A stretch of 64,000 nucleotides of DNA from Ctena decussata (lineage: Eukaryota > Mollusca > Bivalvia > Lucinida > Lucinidae). The translations under genes and the position numbers were made by a program. The stretch is from assembly GCA_963989385.1 (NCBI GenBank), contig OZ022511.1, positions 2,170,001 to 2,234,000 of the forward strand. Direction: 5' to 3'. This document shows positions 1 to 10,238 of the stretch, piece by piece; positions within the stretch are counted from its first letter, which is position 1; each line of letters begins with the position of its first letter. The notes below the pieces were generated by a model, which saw nothing but the letters and a program-made list of their open reading frames with translations, did not search any database and was not told the DNA's origin.

Positions 1-625
1 GAATGGCATCAAAAGTGCATGAATTTTTGCCCTTGGATCAATGTGAGATTGCCATTTCCAGCCATAACTAACTTATCAATGAATAGAATTCTATGAAAAT
101 TATACAAAATATGTATCACCATAACACATTGGTGCATCTTACAGTTTGTCAGAATTGCTCCAGTAAGCAATGAGTTATTGCCCATGAATTGGCTTTAAAT
201 CAACAAATTGAGTCATAACTGAGTAACCAATAAATGGAATTTCATGACACTTATAATAATTATATATTATCATGACAAGGCAGTGCACATTAAGTTTTGT
301 CATAATCTCTTCAGTAGTGCATGATTTAATGCCCTTGAATTGATTTAAAATCCACAAATTAGCCATTAGTAGGGTGCTGACAAACAAAATTTCTTGTGAC
401 CAAATTTGAAATGTATCATTATAGTGCAGTGATGCTGAGGCAAGTGTTTAAGAAGAACAGCTCCAGCTTATGCCTTACTTATCCCAGAGATATTGCCCTT
501 GATTTTATGTACAATCCACGAGTTCAGCCTCCTAAGTAACCAGTGAACAAAATTTTATGAAACTTAAAATTTTATGAAACTTAAAACAACCATAAACAAA
601 TCAAGGCCACTTCGGCGGGGGATAT
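1..625 (-). repeat. Tandem array of ~150-bp units (array family 1, inverted copy)
   Basis: Read on the minus strand, this region starts at the end motif ccccgccgaagtggcc (about 603-620) and carries diverged units with the recurring phrases ttacttagttatggct, caattcaagggc and gatacatattt. The same phrases occur in the same order on the plus strand at about 19,600-20,200, so the two stretches are inverted copies of one family about 19 kb apart. Short ORFs here are by-products of the repeat. The window edge cuts the array. Confidence 0.75.
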
Positions 626-1074
626 AAATTCACCGAATTTGCTTGTTCAGACTTGTTATATTTAATGAAAATCAGGATAGAATTCTTAGCTGCAAGAAAA
701 TATTTATCCTTAAAAACAGGAAGACGGGACTTTTGTTTTTCGCGTCGCAGACGCGTATAATTTAGATATTGTTCCACATTTCACATGATTTCATTGGTCA
801 AATAACGCGATGTTTCAAAATTTAGCCAATACTATCAAGGTCAATGAATATTTAATCTTCGATTTTTCCAGTCGCATGCAAAGTGAATACTAGCACTTTG
901 TCATATATTAATTCAAAATGTTTCTCTTGTTTATAATTATCGAAAACAGACACAGATATTCAAAACTTTTTTTTTTCGACGAAGATCTACTTTTGATTTC
1001 TACTTTCGTTTTAATACTTAATTGCAGTATAAATAGATAGATAATATATACTTTAAAAATCGGTTAGGTTGTTA
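626..1074. other. No recognised feature
   Basis: AT-rich sequence with no exon-like or repeat structure I can support. It may include the 5' flank of the tRNA-like gene that follows. Confidence 0.4.
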
Positions 1075-1145
1075 GCATCGGTGGTTTAGTGGTAGAATGC
1101 TTGCCTGCCATGCTGGCGGCCCGGGTTCGAATCCCGGCCACTGCA
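1075..1145 (+). tRNA. tRNA-Gly(GCC), possibly decaying
   Basis: A 71-nt cloverleaf-like sequence with a good A box (tggtttagtggtagaa), a perfect B box (ggttcgaatcc), a clean 5-bp T stem (ccggg/cccgg) and a seven-base anticodon loop ctgccat that gives anticodon GCC, glycine. A T-rich run about 25 nt downstream could terminate Pol III. Three non-Watson-Crick positions stand out: two adjacent mismatches in the acceptor stem (positions 4-69 and 5-68) and a T-T in the anticodon stem. It may therefore be a pseudogene or a drifting copy. Unlike the other tRNA-like sequences in this window it has no SINE body behind it. Confidence 0.75.
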
Positions 1146-1994
1146 ATTTATTTGTTTCTTTAAACGTTCCCCGTTTTATTTTTTTATGTAATCTTTTTTG
1201 AATTTCAAATTAGACAGCCAAATTTTTGTCATTGTCGCTACCCAGTGTCAAAATTACGGTTGTGGGTGCCTACCTACATAGCTCACATGAGTCATATTCA
1301 GGAATGTTATTGTCAACTCTTCAACTAGAGACATATTACAAAGCACACTTCCATTTAATCTGCGACGATTATCTTTTTTTTTTACAGATTTTTCTTGTTT
1401 AGTGTAGGCTTTGTTGTAGAAACAGTTAAAACCCATGATACAGGTAAACCAAGTAACATGTTCCTTGTAGTTTTGTAACTTTTGTTTCGTATTCCTCGTG
1501 CTGATACAAGGTGCAGCTTGAAACATATTCCTTTCCAGGTAATGCCTTGGCATCTGCTCGTTACTTGTTAAAGTATGAAAAGAAGACATTGGTGTCTGAC
1601 TGGACTTTACGATATATGATGTCTCTTGAATAGATCGAAATCATGCCTGGAGGGGTCATGCACTTCAAAAAAAAAAAAAAAAAAAAAAAAAAATAAAGCA
1701 AAGAATAGAAGAATAGACCTACCATAATTAAGATAAAGCTGATATCATGGTGATTTCATAATACTCGGTTTTTATTGTTTTTCTTTTTAATTCACATTAC
1801 TGTTGCTTGTGACCTTGTGACCTGAAATCTGATTGGCTGTATCTATAGGTCGCATGGAACAGAACAAGTTCTATCCCAAAATGTGTAATATATTACTCCA
1901 AAAGTAGCGTGATTTAGAGTATTGGCAGTGTATAGACGGTAAACCTTGTAATATGTTTCAAGGAGTATATTACTTGATTTACCGTGTATCATGG
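1146..1994. other. No recognised gene; poly-A run and small inverted repeat
   Basis: Contains an A run at about 1669-1692, possibly an old retroposed tail, and a short inverted repeat near 1930-1985 (acggtaaa...tttaccgt with ttgtaatat/atattac). A 111-codon open frame on the minus strand (1254-1589) has no recognisable domain and is not annotated as a gene. Confidence 0.4.
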
Positions 1995-2575
1995 GCTTTA
2001 AGCTTGCTTCTCACATTTAATAAATAGAATATATGTACGATAATATGCAAAATACTTTTTACGCGATTTCGCTGGCGGCTATATAGGCACTGATAATAAG
2101 AAAAAGGGCAAAATGAAAAATAAATTTAAAGTTGTGCTTTTTTATCTCCAGCCTAAACCATTGACCACACTGAACAGATTATTTTATTCTCCCCTTTTAG
2201 TTACTGCCAAAACATGCGAAGAGTGCTTGCAAGGAGGTACACTGCTTGGATAAATGATAGGTAAAAATAGACGCTTTATATATAAGTAAAGTTTCAATCT
2301 TTCAGGCTACATTTCCAAAAACACCCATTTATGTGCTCTGCTGAAAATATTAACAGGGAGGTAAACAGAAATATACAAGAAAGAAAAAGAGCCAGACTTA
2401 AGTTTCACATCCCCATCATATAAAAACTTGGGGTGTAATAAGACGTATGACAAACTTGGATGTGCATACTGTGTCCACCTTCTCTTCTTCTTTTTTCAAA
2501 GAAAGACTTATGTTCCTCTTTTAAAGGATACACATTTTCATGCATAGTGAAAAAAAATCCGGGTTTTCATTCAAA

Positions 2576-3085
2576 ATATTCCTCGATTTCCTTTCGTTGA
2601 CTGGGCGGTGCTTATTTATGACCTTACCTTCGACGAGTATATTTTCTAAAAAGGTATAATGCGGTAATGATTTTATGCTCACTTGTACAGAACAAAGCTC
2701 ACCTTCACAAAAGACACGGAATGTTCGGAGATCGCACAACAGTATTCCAATATTCTTTTTGTTTTCTTTCAAACCATCATACAGACAGCGTCTAAACAAC
2801 GTTGTGACGACGTCGATGCAACGTTATGACATCGGAACAACCTTGTATACACGTCAATCAAGCGTCATAACGTTGCATTGACGTTCCTCCGACCGACGTC
2901 GTTTCGCCGTAGTATGCCTGTATGGAAACTGCTTATCATTTGCGATGACCAATAGCGTTTACCAGGCATTTTTAATCTGCCAGTTATGCGTAGCAACTCA
3001 TGAGCATGCTACTTTACCGATATTTCATGTGGACTGCTCGATTTTGACAGCACCGCCCAGTCAACGAAAGGAAATCGAGGAATAT
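2576..3085. mobile_element. 510-bp MITE with 37-bp perfect terminal inverted repeats
   Basis: 2576-2612 (atattcctcgatttcctttc...) is the exact reverse complement of 3049-3085; the similarity continues imperfectly outward (cattcaaa / tttgaat). A second internal inverted repeat lies near 2812-2885 (tgcaacgttatgac / gtcataacgttgca). There is no transposase ORF, so it is non-autonomous. It sits inside the split copy of element X. Confidence 0.8.
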
Positions 3086-3184
3086 CATGTTTGAATATTT
3101 GTTATTAAAATCCAATCTCTGTTTTTTTCATAACCATATTACTATATCTTGAATTAGGCTAACTAATTGTGTGCACCGCGGTGG

Positions 3185-3605
3185 AGGGTGAGGGTGAAGT
3201 TTTTCGGCCCAGTTAAACTGGTTTGAACCCCCAGTAGTTATTACTGACCATCCCAAGGCGGTACTTTCGTTGCGGTTGCATTTGTTTTATGTTCGGTGCT
3301 GTTTAATTTATTGTGTTCTCATTTTAACCCTTGTATAATAAAAATAGAAAATAGGTAAAAATAGTTGTTGAATGTTTTTCATATAATTTGCTTAGTCTGT
3401 TGAAACCGTTCTGTAGGTCTAAATTATTTAGTTCAGTAAAGATAGCTGAGTTGCCACCTATTTGGGAAAGAGCTGCTGACTCGGCTTATCACTTGTAATT
3501 TATTGTTTGTTGGGATGTCTTTGTCAATCTTTCCCTTTGAAGTTGGGGATGGGGTTTGGGATCTGATTGATTCAGTCAGTTCCTGAAGTGTAGTTACTCT
3601 TTAAA
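3185..3605 (+). mobile_element. Diverged 3' end of a Penelope-like element
   Basis: This noncoding stretch aligns with the 3' regions of the two Penelope copies at about 14,030-14,357 and 33,000-33,323. Shared landmarks in order: gagggtgagg, ccccagta..ttactgacc, tcccaaggcggta, gctgagt.gccacct, agctgct.actcgg, and a closing ttcagtcagttcctg. No RT coding remains. It is a much older relative than the two ~98% identical copies. Confidence 0.65.
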
Positions 3606-3924
3606 TTTAAACTATGTGGAAGCCTTTCAGCATTTCCCTATATAGTACAAGTAAATTTGTTTGGTCGCAAAATCGCTTCTTCGCGATATTGTCTACAGCG
3701 ATCTCTTCTGGGTAATTTAGCAATGTCCCTTGATTTATTTCCATGATAAATTTTAGGTGTTTTGACAGCGAAATCTAACAGCTGAAGCTAGATTGCACTT
3801 TGAGGAATGCTTAGACTTATGAAAAAGTTGCATTGATATAAAATTTATGCAAAGCATCTGTACGTTATGCAGTTTTGCTTCCGTTTGTATGGAACCCGGT
3901 AAGGAACATGCAAGTGATACTTTT

Positions 3925-4400
3925 TTAAGTTGTTCCGACGACTTACTAACTTGTTCGGGCGACACAATATCTTGATTGCACAACTTAATATCTTATTCGC
4001 ATTAGATAAATACACAGGTAATTTGTTTGGACTTAATACCTTGTTCAGACGACTTTTAAAATATCTTCTTTGCACAAGGTATTATTTTGTTCGCAAAAAA
4101 TAATCAACTTGTTCCGACAACTTAATATCTCGTACTGATTACTAATGTATCGCTTGGACAACTTTTTACCTTGTTCGCACAAGATAATTAACGCGTTCCT
4201 ACAAATTAGTATCTTGTTCGGATCAGAAAGTATCTAGGTCGCACAAGATAATCAACTTGTTTCGATAACTTAATATCTTGTTTGGGTTACATAATATCTT
4301 GTTTCCACAATTTATTATCTGGTTCGGACAACTTAATACCTTGCTCGCTCAACTTAATATCTTATTCGAATGACTTTATTCTATTCTATCCAATAACATT
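3925..4400 (+). repeat. Outer left arm: degenerate ~20/40-bp repeats
   Basis: Diverged alternation of phrases such as cttgttcgcacaagataat, aacttgttccgacaactt and aatatcttgttcg. Individual units are internally near-palindromic (ttgttcg...cgaacaa). The inverted counterpart is at 6490-6835. Confidence 0.75.
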
Positions 4401-4589
4401 ACAAGGTCACTGGTGCACCATAGATGACTTTATTGATCAAATTTTAGTACATAGTATAGAAAATATTGACCAGGATTTGATCGAAAGCCATAGGCTTATG
4501 AGGACCAAAGATGGCTTCGCAGCAATCCCTTTCAACCTCAGGCTGCTCCAGGATTCTGTTCTGACCCAGAATTCGTCGTAAAGAACCAG

Positions 4590-5150
4590 AATTTGGACTA
4601 AGGACTGAGGTCGACGTGGGGTCGGCAGGCCCGGAGTTCTGACTAAAGATTGGGTCCTACATGGGTTTGGCAGATCCTTAGTTCGAACTTAGGACCGGAT
4701 TCAACCTGGGTACTGCAGATTCGGAGATCAGCCAAAGGACTGGGTCCGACATCGGTTCGTCAGACCCGAAATTTGGACTAAGGACTGGGTACGACATGAA
4801 TTCAACAGACCTGAACTAATGACTGTTCCAAAATGGGTTCGGCAAACCCGGTGTTAAAAAAAGGACAGGTTCTTACTTGGGTTCGGCGGACCCAGACTTC
4901 GGACTAAGGTCTGACATGAGTTCGGCAGACCAGGAGTTCGGACTAAGAACTGGGTATGACATGGGTTTTGCAGATCTGGAGTTCAGGCTAAAGACAGGGT
5001 CCAACCTACGTTCGGCAGACCTGGAGTTCGGACTAAGGACAGGGTCCGATCAGAGTTCAGCAGCCTGGAGTTCGGACTAAAGACTGGGTCCGACCAGAGT
5101 TCTAAAGGTCCCACATAGGTTCAGCTGACTAATTCAGCTGACTAATTCAG
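4590..5150 (+). repeat. 48-bp minisatellite array
   Basis: About a dozen diverged units built on ggagttcggactaaggactgggtccgacatgggttcggcagaccc. The period of 48 bp is a multiple of three, so one frame (4877-5080) stays open and reads a 16-residue repeat around SADLEFGLRTGSD. I take the ORF to be a consequence of the repeat, not evidence of a protein. Confidence 0.8.
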
Positions 5151-5364
5151 GTTTGGATTAATTACTGGGTCGGACAGAAGCGGACTTCCTACTCAATTAC
5201 CACATTCCAAAAAACAAATCTCAACGGGCTCTGGCCTAGATTGACGGAATGTTAAAAGTAACTTACTAAGTAGTAAATGAGACTACAAATATGTGTCGTT
5301 AAACTCTGTTACTAAAGTAAGAAAGTTCTCCGAATAGCTATAGATCACTATGGAACTATTTTAA

Positions 5365-5810
5365 GTCGAATCTCAGAACCCAACGATGGATCCATTAATG
5401 GTCTGAACTTTGAACTTGGCAAACCCATGGTTGACACCTTGTTAGTTCGAACTCCGAATCTGACCAACCCATAATGTACCCTTTGTTAGTACCAACTGCG
5501 AACTTACCGAACCCCCTAAGGACCCATTGGTAGTGCGAACTAAATATGTGCCAAACCCATGGTCGACCCATAATACGTCCGATGTCTAAACCTGACCAAC
5601 ATATAGTGGGCCATTTTAAGTCCGAACTCCGGACTGTCAGATCCCATAGCGACCCATTCTAAGTACGAAGAGCGAACCTGCCGAACTCATTGTGTCCGAA
5701 TTCTGAACCTGACGAACACATAATAGACCCCTCGATAGTCTGAAGTCCCATCCTTCTGAACCAAAGAAGGACACATTGTTAGTCCGCACCACGAACCCAT
5801 GGCCGCATAT
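5365..5810 (-). repeat. Inverted counterpart of the 48-bp array
   Basis: Units such as cgaacccatggtcgacccattgttagtccgaactccgaacctgacc are the reverse complement of the 4590-5150 unit, more diverged. The ~215-bp spacer between the arrays (5151-5364) has no other feature I recognise. Confidence 0.7.
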
Positions 5811-5819
5811 CACACCCTG

Positions 5820-6415
5820 TCAAACGCTATTTTGGAATCAATGAAAATATGGTCAAGGTGTTGCTGATGTTGGCGGTACTTTTCACACAAGATTCTAATC
5901 TTGAAGATGTGTTCTGTGGTACTTCTTCTAACTCTAAACCCAGTTTGCCATTCAGTGATTATCTATTCGGCTTGTAGTTTAAGCCTGTTCAAGATTACTT
6001 TCAGCATGACTTTGCTAGAATTACTGATGAGGCTGATGGTTCTGTAGTTCTGGAAGAACTGTAGGTTGCCCTTTTTAGGAAGACAGTGTAATTATCAGCA
6101 ACTGAGTCCATGGGGTAGGTCATTCTTCTGTTCTCCAGATCATGTTACAGTTCTCTTTTAAACATCAATCATGGATCCTGCTAGAACAATGTCTGGTGGT
6201 ATATTATCATCTCCGACAGACTTCCCCATTTTCTGTGCTGCTTCTGTAATATTAACTTCCACACTAAGGATCGGTTGTAATCTTCTTCTGGGCGCTGATG
6301 GCAGTCCAAAAGTGCATTGTCACTATAACTCTCATGGTTCTTTTGTTCTTAGCAATATTCTATCCATCTGTTGAGAACCTCTTATTCTTCTGAAAGACAT
6401 TTCCCAGACCTGCCC
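5820..6415 (-). pseudogene. LINE reverse transcriptase fragment
   Basis: Conceptual translation of the minus strand, with frame breaks, reads the N-terminal half of a non-LTR RT: a WIEYC / NHES stretch, then GKSVGDDNIPPDIV, a W-rich EWPTPW segment, then NYRTISLISNSSKVMLKVIL and WQTGFRVRRSTTEHIFK. These match the fingers region (motifs 0-2a) of RTE/Jockey-like LINEs. The palm with the FADD-type motif is missing. It lies inside the right half of the foldback structure, so it either inserted there or was captured. Confidence 0.7.
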
Positions 6416-6489
6416 CGGATAGTTGTGGTCCTACCCTGTTTCTATGAAGTTCGAACCTTCACCAGCTGGTATGCTCTGTTGCTGTTGTT

Positions 6490-6835
6490 TTTGTTCAAGC
6501 AAGTTAATTATTTTGAACGAACAAGATTTTAATTCGTCCGAACAAAATACTAAGCTGTCGGAACGAGTTTATTATCTTGTGCGAGCAAGATATTTCGTTG
6601 TCAGAACGAGATATACGTTGTCCAAATGAGATATTACGATGTCAGAACAAGTTAATTACCTTGTGCGAACAAGTTTATTAGTTGTGTAAACAAGACATTA
6701 CGTCGTCCGAACAAGATATTTAGTTGTCCGAACAAGTTAATTTTCTTGTGCGAACAAGATATTAAGCTGTGCAAAGAAGCTATCATGTCGGCCGAATAAG
6801 TCATTAAATCGTCGGAACAACCTTATAAATAAACA
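6490..6835 (-). repeat. Outer right arm: degenerate repeats inverted to 3925-4400
   Basis: Phrases gtccgaacaagatatt, agttaattaccttgtgcgaacaag and tcgtcggaacaac are reverse complements of the left-arm units. The match continues into unique flank up to about 6885 (ggttccgtacg). Confidence 0.75.
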
Positions 6836-7094
6836 TAAAACTGACATGTCCATTCCAGGGTTCCGTACGTTTGTATTGTAATCTTGTATGTAGATATCAT
6901 TACAATATGTATGTAATTCATAGAATTTCAAAATAAGAAAACATCTTGAAATCAAGTATACGCAGATTGATCACAATCTTTTAGCTCCCATTAGCAGTTT
7001 GTGTATGCGAACAGGAACATTTCCTATAAGACTGTGCGGATATGAGAAGCTGTTTGACCCATTTTTATGCACCCCCTCCACACACACACACAAA

Positions 7095-7215
7095 TCTTCG
7101 AACCCCAACATCGAAGAAGTGGAGAGGGCATATTGGCTTGGTTCCGTCAGTCCATCAGTCCGTTACGCCCCTTGCTCAGGTACGGTTGGAGGTAAGATCT
7201 TGAAAGTTTGCGTGC
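7095..7215 (-). repeat. Terminal piece of a dispersed repeat
   Basis: gaagtggagagggcatattggcttgg..gtcagtccatcagtccgttacg matches the complement of 19,155-19,235 (gaagttgagggggcatattggtttgg..gtccgtccgtccgtacgtaacg). The shared end combines a palindromic gaagt/acttc stem with a (CCGT)n-like stretch. Confidence 0.5.
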
Positions 7216-7319
7216 AGAATATATATGAAAAAGAAGCGGATACATATTTTTCCTCGTGCTTGTCGTTGCCGAGTTAAGGCCGTTCATTTATGCGGGAAGA
7301 GAATGAAATAGAATATAAA

Positions 7320-8520
7320 GTCTATGTTTGTGACTTTGTGAACAAAATATATCAAAAGCCCCTTGCCATACACTAATGATATTTGGCATACTGTTTTTTC
7401 ATAAAGCAGGAATGAGCTGATTAACTTTTGGGTAAATTCCGTAAATATTTGGCTTAATAATGCCTCTTTTAGGACTTAAGCATTTTGATCAGAATCAATC
7501 TTGTGAACTAAATATCTAAAGAACTGCTTCAGCAAGGGTCGTAATATCTGGCATACAATTTATGCCTAAGGTGTAGCTGACCTGATTAACTTTTGAGGAA
7601 ATTCCGTTCTTGATTAACTGAACTATGTCCCTGATCTGAAATAGAAAGGTTGTGTTGTTTATAATGAATAACCATGTGAACAAATTATAACAAAAGGCCG
7701 TTAACCATCGTCTAATGATATTGGAGAAACTGTTTTGACATAAAATAAGGATGACCTGATTAACATATGAGCAAATCCTGTAAATCATTGAAAAAATTAG
7801 GTCCCTTTTCGGACATAGGCATTTTTGCCAGAATCAACATTGTGAACAAAATATCTGAAGCACCACTTGAGGTCGGATCGTGATAACTAATATAAAAGTT
7901 GGGCCTAAGGTGTAATTACCTTGATTTATATTTTGTAATAAGATCTATGTCCTTCATTGGATTTATAAAAATGGTGTGCAGTTAAAAATGAACAACTCTT
8001 TAAACAAAATATAATATCAAAAGCCCCTTGTGCCAGGCAAATGATGTTTGGCATACTCTTTGAAAATTAAGCAATGGTGATCTGATTAACTTTCTTAGCA
8101 AATTAAGCAAAATTTCACTGAACTACGTCCCTTTTCGAACTAAGGCACTTTTGTAGTAATCAACCTCGTCAACAATGTGTCGAAGAACACCTGAGCTAGG
8201 GTCGTTATATGTTGCATACAATTTCTGCATAAGGGGTAGTTAACCTGAGAAACCTTTGAGAAAATTCCGTTTATAATTAAATGAATTAAGTCTCGAATCG
8301 GACTCAGCAATATATATTTTAAAATGACCAACCATGGGAACAAAATGCACAGCAAAGTCCCTTCATTGTTCTAGGCAAATTATATTTGGCATACTGTTTG
8401 GACATAAGGCAAGGACGACTTTATTAATTCTTTTTAGCAAATTCAGCAATATTTATCTGCAATATTCCTCTTTTCGGATTAAAGCATTGTGATCAGAATC
8501 AACCTTATTACGAAATGGAT
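7320..8520. repeat. Tandem array of ~170-bp units (array family 2)
   Basis: Units recur at about 7331, 7505, 7678, 7849, 8001, 8170, 8338 and 8510, a spacing of roughly 160-174 bp. Each contains gtgaacaaaatat, ggcatac, cctgattaacttttgagcaaattccgt and gtcccttttcggac. Similarity seems stronger between alternate units, suggesting an old dimeric arrangement. Minus-strand ORFs at 7516-7788 and 8140-8355 are by-products. Confidence 0.75.
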
Positions 8521-8599
8521 CGGATCGCAGGCGTTGTCAAGTCCAAATTCTTTCTGATTCTTTTTTAAGCAGTAGTACCACAGTATTTAGGGTAGCTGT

Positions 8600-8687
8600 G
8601 GTAATAAAACACTTACGGAAAACGTGGCTAATTTTTTTCGCTCGTAATAAAACACTTACGGAAAACGTGGCTTATTTTTTTCGCTTG
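8600..8687. repeat. 44-bp tandem duplication
   Basis: gtaataaaacacttacggaaaacgtggct.atttttttcgct occurs twice in direct succession (about 8600-8642 and 8644-8687) with one or two differences. Confidence 0.85.
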
Positions 8688-9827
8688 GACGATTCATGAG
8701 AGAGATCAAATTTTGTTTGGAGGTACACATAAGCTGAGTTTTGGCTTTCTTTATTTGTGGCAGAAACATTTTGTTTTAGGAATATCTTTTTAACGCATTC
8801 TAACATTCATTTAGACTCAGTTTTTGTTCCTAAATTGTTAAATATAGTTTTTGTGGGTGTAAGACATTATTTGTTCTAATTCTTATTTTTTACCCGTTTC
8901 AAGAATTGTGAATATACCAGTATTCGTTATATTTATTATAAGCTGTAACTATACTTGAGCATGCATCTCACTGCAATAAAGTTTTTCTCGCATTTGACGT
9001 GAATAATGTAAGCCGATGATTGGTATATATACTTTCGATTCCGATTTTCTTGTTAGGAGTGGTTTTAAATTTCAGAACGACGGAATAGCGTAGTGCTTAG
9101 TATTAGATGTAGAAAGATCAACTCTAAAAGGTAAATTGATATATATTTATTTAGAATATGTTTGGCTTAGTATTTTTGAATGGAAATTGTGACTTCTCTC
9201 ACTTGCCAAAAACATATTCATTTTAAGGTGTATCGATACAGTATGATTAAGGTGAATCGATACGATTAATGATCTAGCTGCGCATTGTATTTGTACATTA
9301 TAATGTTTAGTAATTTAAGGAAATAGTTTGCAATACTGATGGGTGTTGCACTACTGTACGTCTATTTGACGTCGAGTGCCGTCAGTTGCATTCATATTAT
9401 AACGGCGTCAGTGCATTTCACAGGTGGATTAGTTTCTTGTATACGTAGTTTATAGAACTGGATTGATTTCAGTCGACGTCTTTTGTTCTTTCGTGTATTT
9501 TCAGTTCATGGCGCTGAGCCGAGTACGGTGTTAGCGTCAGTCTGTGATTGATTTGCGTAACGTACGCAGATCGACGACAGATTTGAGACAAACAGCTTAC
9601 TTGAACTGACATGTGTTGTATATCATTGTATATGCGTCAGTTGTAAATTGTATTGTTTGTATATAGAACTTACATTATCATATATAAATTTCCAGAATTC
9701 TAACGTTGTTAGAGTTTCATTGTTGATGTTGTACATTGGTTAGTAAGGCCATTAACCGGAAGTCACCTTCTGCCATCTTGGCGACGCACAAAGCTCTACA
9801 CTCCGGTATAGAGTTTTCTGCGTAACA
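8688..9827 (+). promoter_or_regulatory. Probable 5' LTR region of the gypsy element
   Basis: The stretch ends at ...tctgcgtaaca (9827), immediately before a tRNA-Leu-type primer binding site, so its 3' part should be the 5' LTR. A TATA-like tatataaa lies at 9681-9688. Because no 3' LTR survives, I cannot define the left boundary, and the part before about 9,050 is probably flank. Confidence 0.45.
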
Positions 9828-9847
9828 TGGTGTCAGAAGTGGGATCG
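9828..9847 (+). promoter_or_regulatory. Primer binding site (tRNA-Leu type)
   Basis: tggtgtcagaagtgggatcg directly follows an LTR-like end in ...aaca. TGG is the complement of the tRNA CCA end, and the following bases are complementary to the 3' end typical of animal leucine tRNAs. It fixes the 5' LTR boundary at 9827. Confidence 0.75.
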
Positions 9848-9957
9848 ATTTCCGGTTATTTTCTGCCAGTGTAAGATATTGACATATATATAGAAGCTAG
9901 GCACATTTATTTCAGTCATTTTCCATTGGCTTTGAAATTTGTATTTTATTAAGTGAC

Positions 9958-10225
9958 AGCCGGTCCACGTAGCACAATCGGTTGGGCACCTGGCTCATAA
10001 GTCAGATGTCCTGGGTTCGACACCCGGTCTGGCCACATACTTTCGTTTCTCCTCCGCTGATTCAAGAAGGGCAGTTGTCAGTTACTGGCGAAAGTATGTG
10101 CACTTTGTACTTGTTAACCGCTTAGGAGGTCTAAGCCTGCCCAGGAATAGTAAGGTTAGATTAACTGACCGTCCCATGACCATAGCTGTTTACCGTGGAC
10201 GTTAAACAACAAATCAATCAATCGA
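9958..10225 (+). mobile_element. tRNA-headed SINE (family S1), with target duplication
   Basis: The head has an A box (acgtagcacaatcggtt) and B box (gggttcgacacc); the anticodon-loop position reads CAT. The body phrases cgctgattcaag, gttgtcagttactggcgaaagtatgtgcact and taggaggtctaagcctgcccaggaatag recur in the copy at 62.35 kb. The tail runs gttaaacaacaaatcaatcaatc. Flanks tttattaagtgac (9945-9957) and tttatcaagtgac (10226-10238) form a 13-bp target duplication with one mismatch. It inserted in the leader of the gypsy element, between the primer binding site and gag. Confidence 0.85.
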
Positions 10226-10238
10226 TTTATCAAGTGAC

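Larger units (their letters stand above)
1995..3866. mobile_element. Interrupted copy of DNA element X (TIR family of 40.6-42.6 kb)
   Basis: Two separate blocks match the better-preserved copy at 40,637-42,601. Block 1995-2480 matches its central spacer in reverse complement (for example the complement of ttaataaatagaa and ctgttaatatttt). Block 3595-3866 matches its right arm in the same orientation (cttcttcgcgatatt, atgcttagacttatgaaaaa) and ends at the TIR atgcaaagcatctg followed by TA. Between the blocks lie a 37-bp-TIR MITE (2576-3085) and a Penelope 3' remnant (about 3185-3605). No transposase is visible. The left terminus is not seen. Confidence 0.6.
3870..6885. mobile_element. ~3-kb foldback structure with sub-repetitive inverted arms
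   Basis: The outer left arm (3870-4400) and outer right arm (6490-6885) are inverted relative to each other: tatggaacccggtaaggaacatg on the left corresponds to the complement of catgtccattccagggttccgta on the right, followed inward on both sides by arrays of ttgttcgnacaa-type short repeats. Further inward are a 48-bp array (4590-5150) and its inverted counterpart (5365-5810), separated by about 215 bp. The architecture resembles Foldback/Galileo-type elements with subrepeated arms, but no transposase is present. A LINE fragment occupies 5820-6415 in the right half only. Confidence 0.65.

Noticed and set aside
1254..1589. 111-codon minus-strand ORF
   Set aside because: No domain, no splice context, AT-rich composition like its flank; not enough to call a gene.
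6015..6045. Hammerhead-like actgatgaggctgatgg
   Set aside because: Lacks the GAAA strand, and lies within the LINE coding remnant.
9958..10035. Possible tRNA-Met gene
   Set aside because: Followed by a SINE body and flanked by a target duplication, so it is a SINE head. The same reasoning applies to the tRNA-like heads at 20.3, 44.2, 50.8, 61.45 and 62.35 kb.
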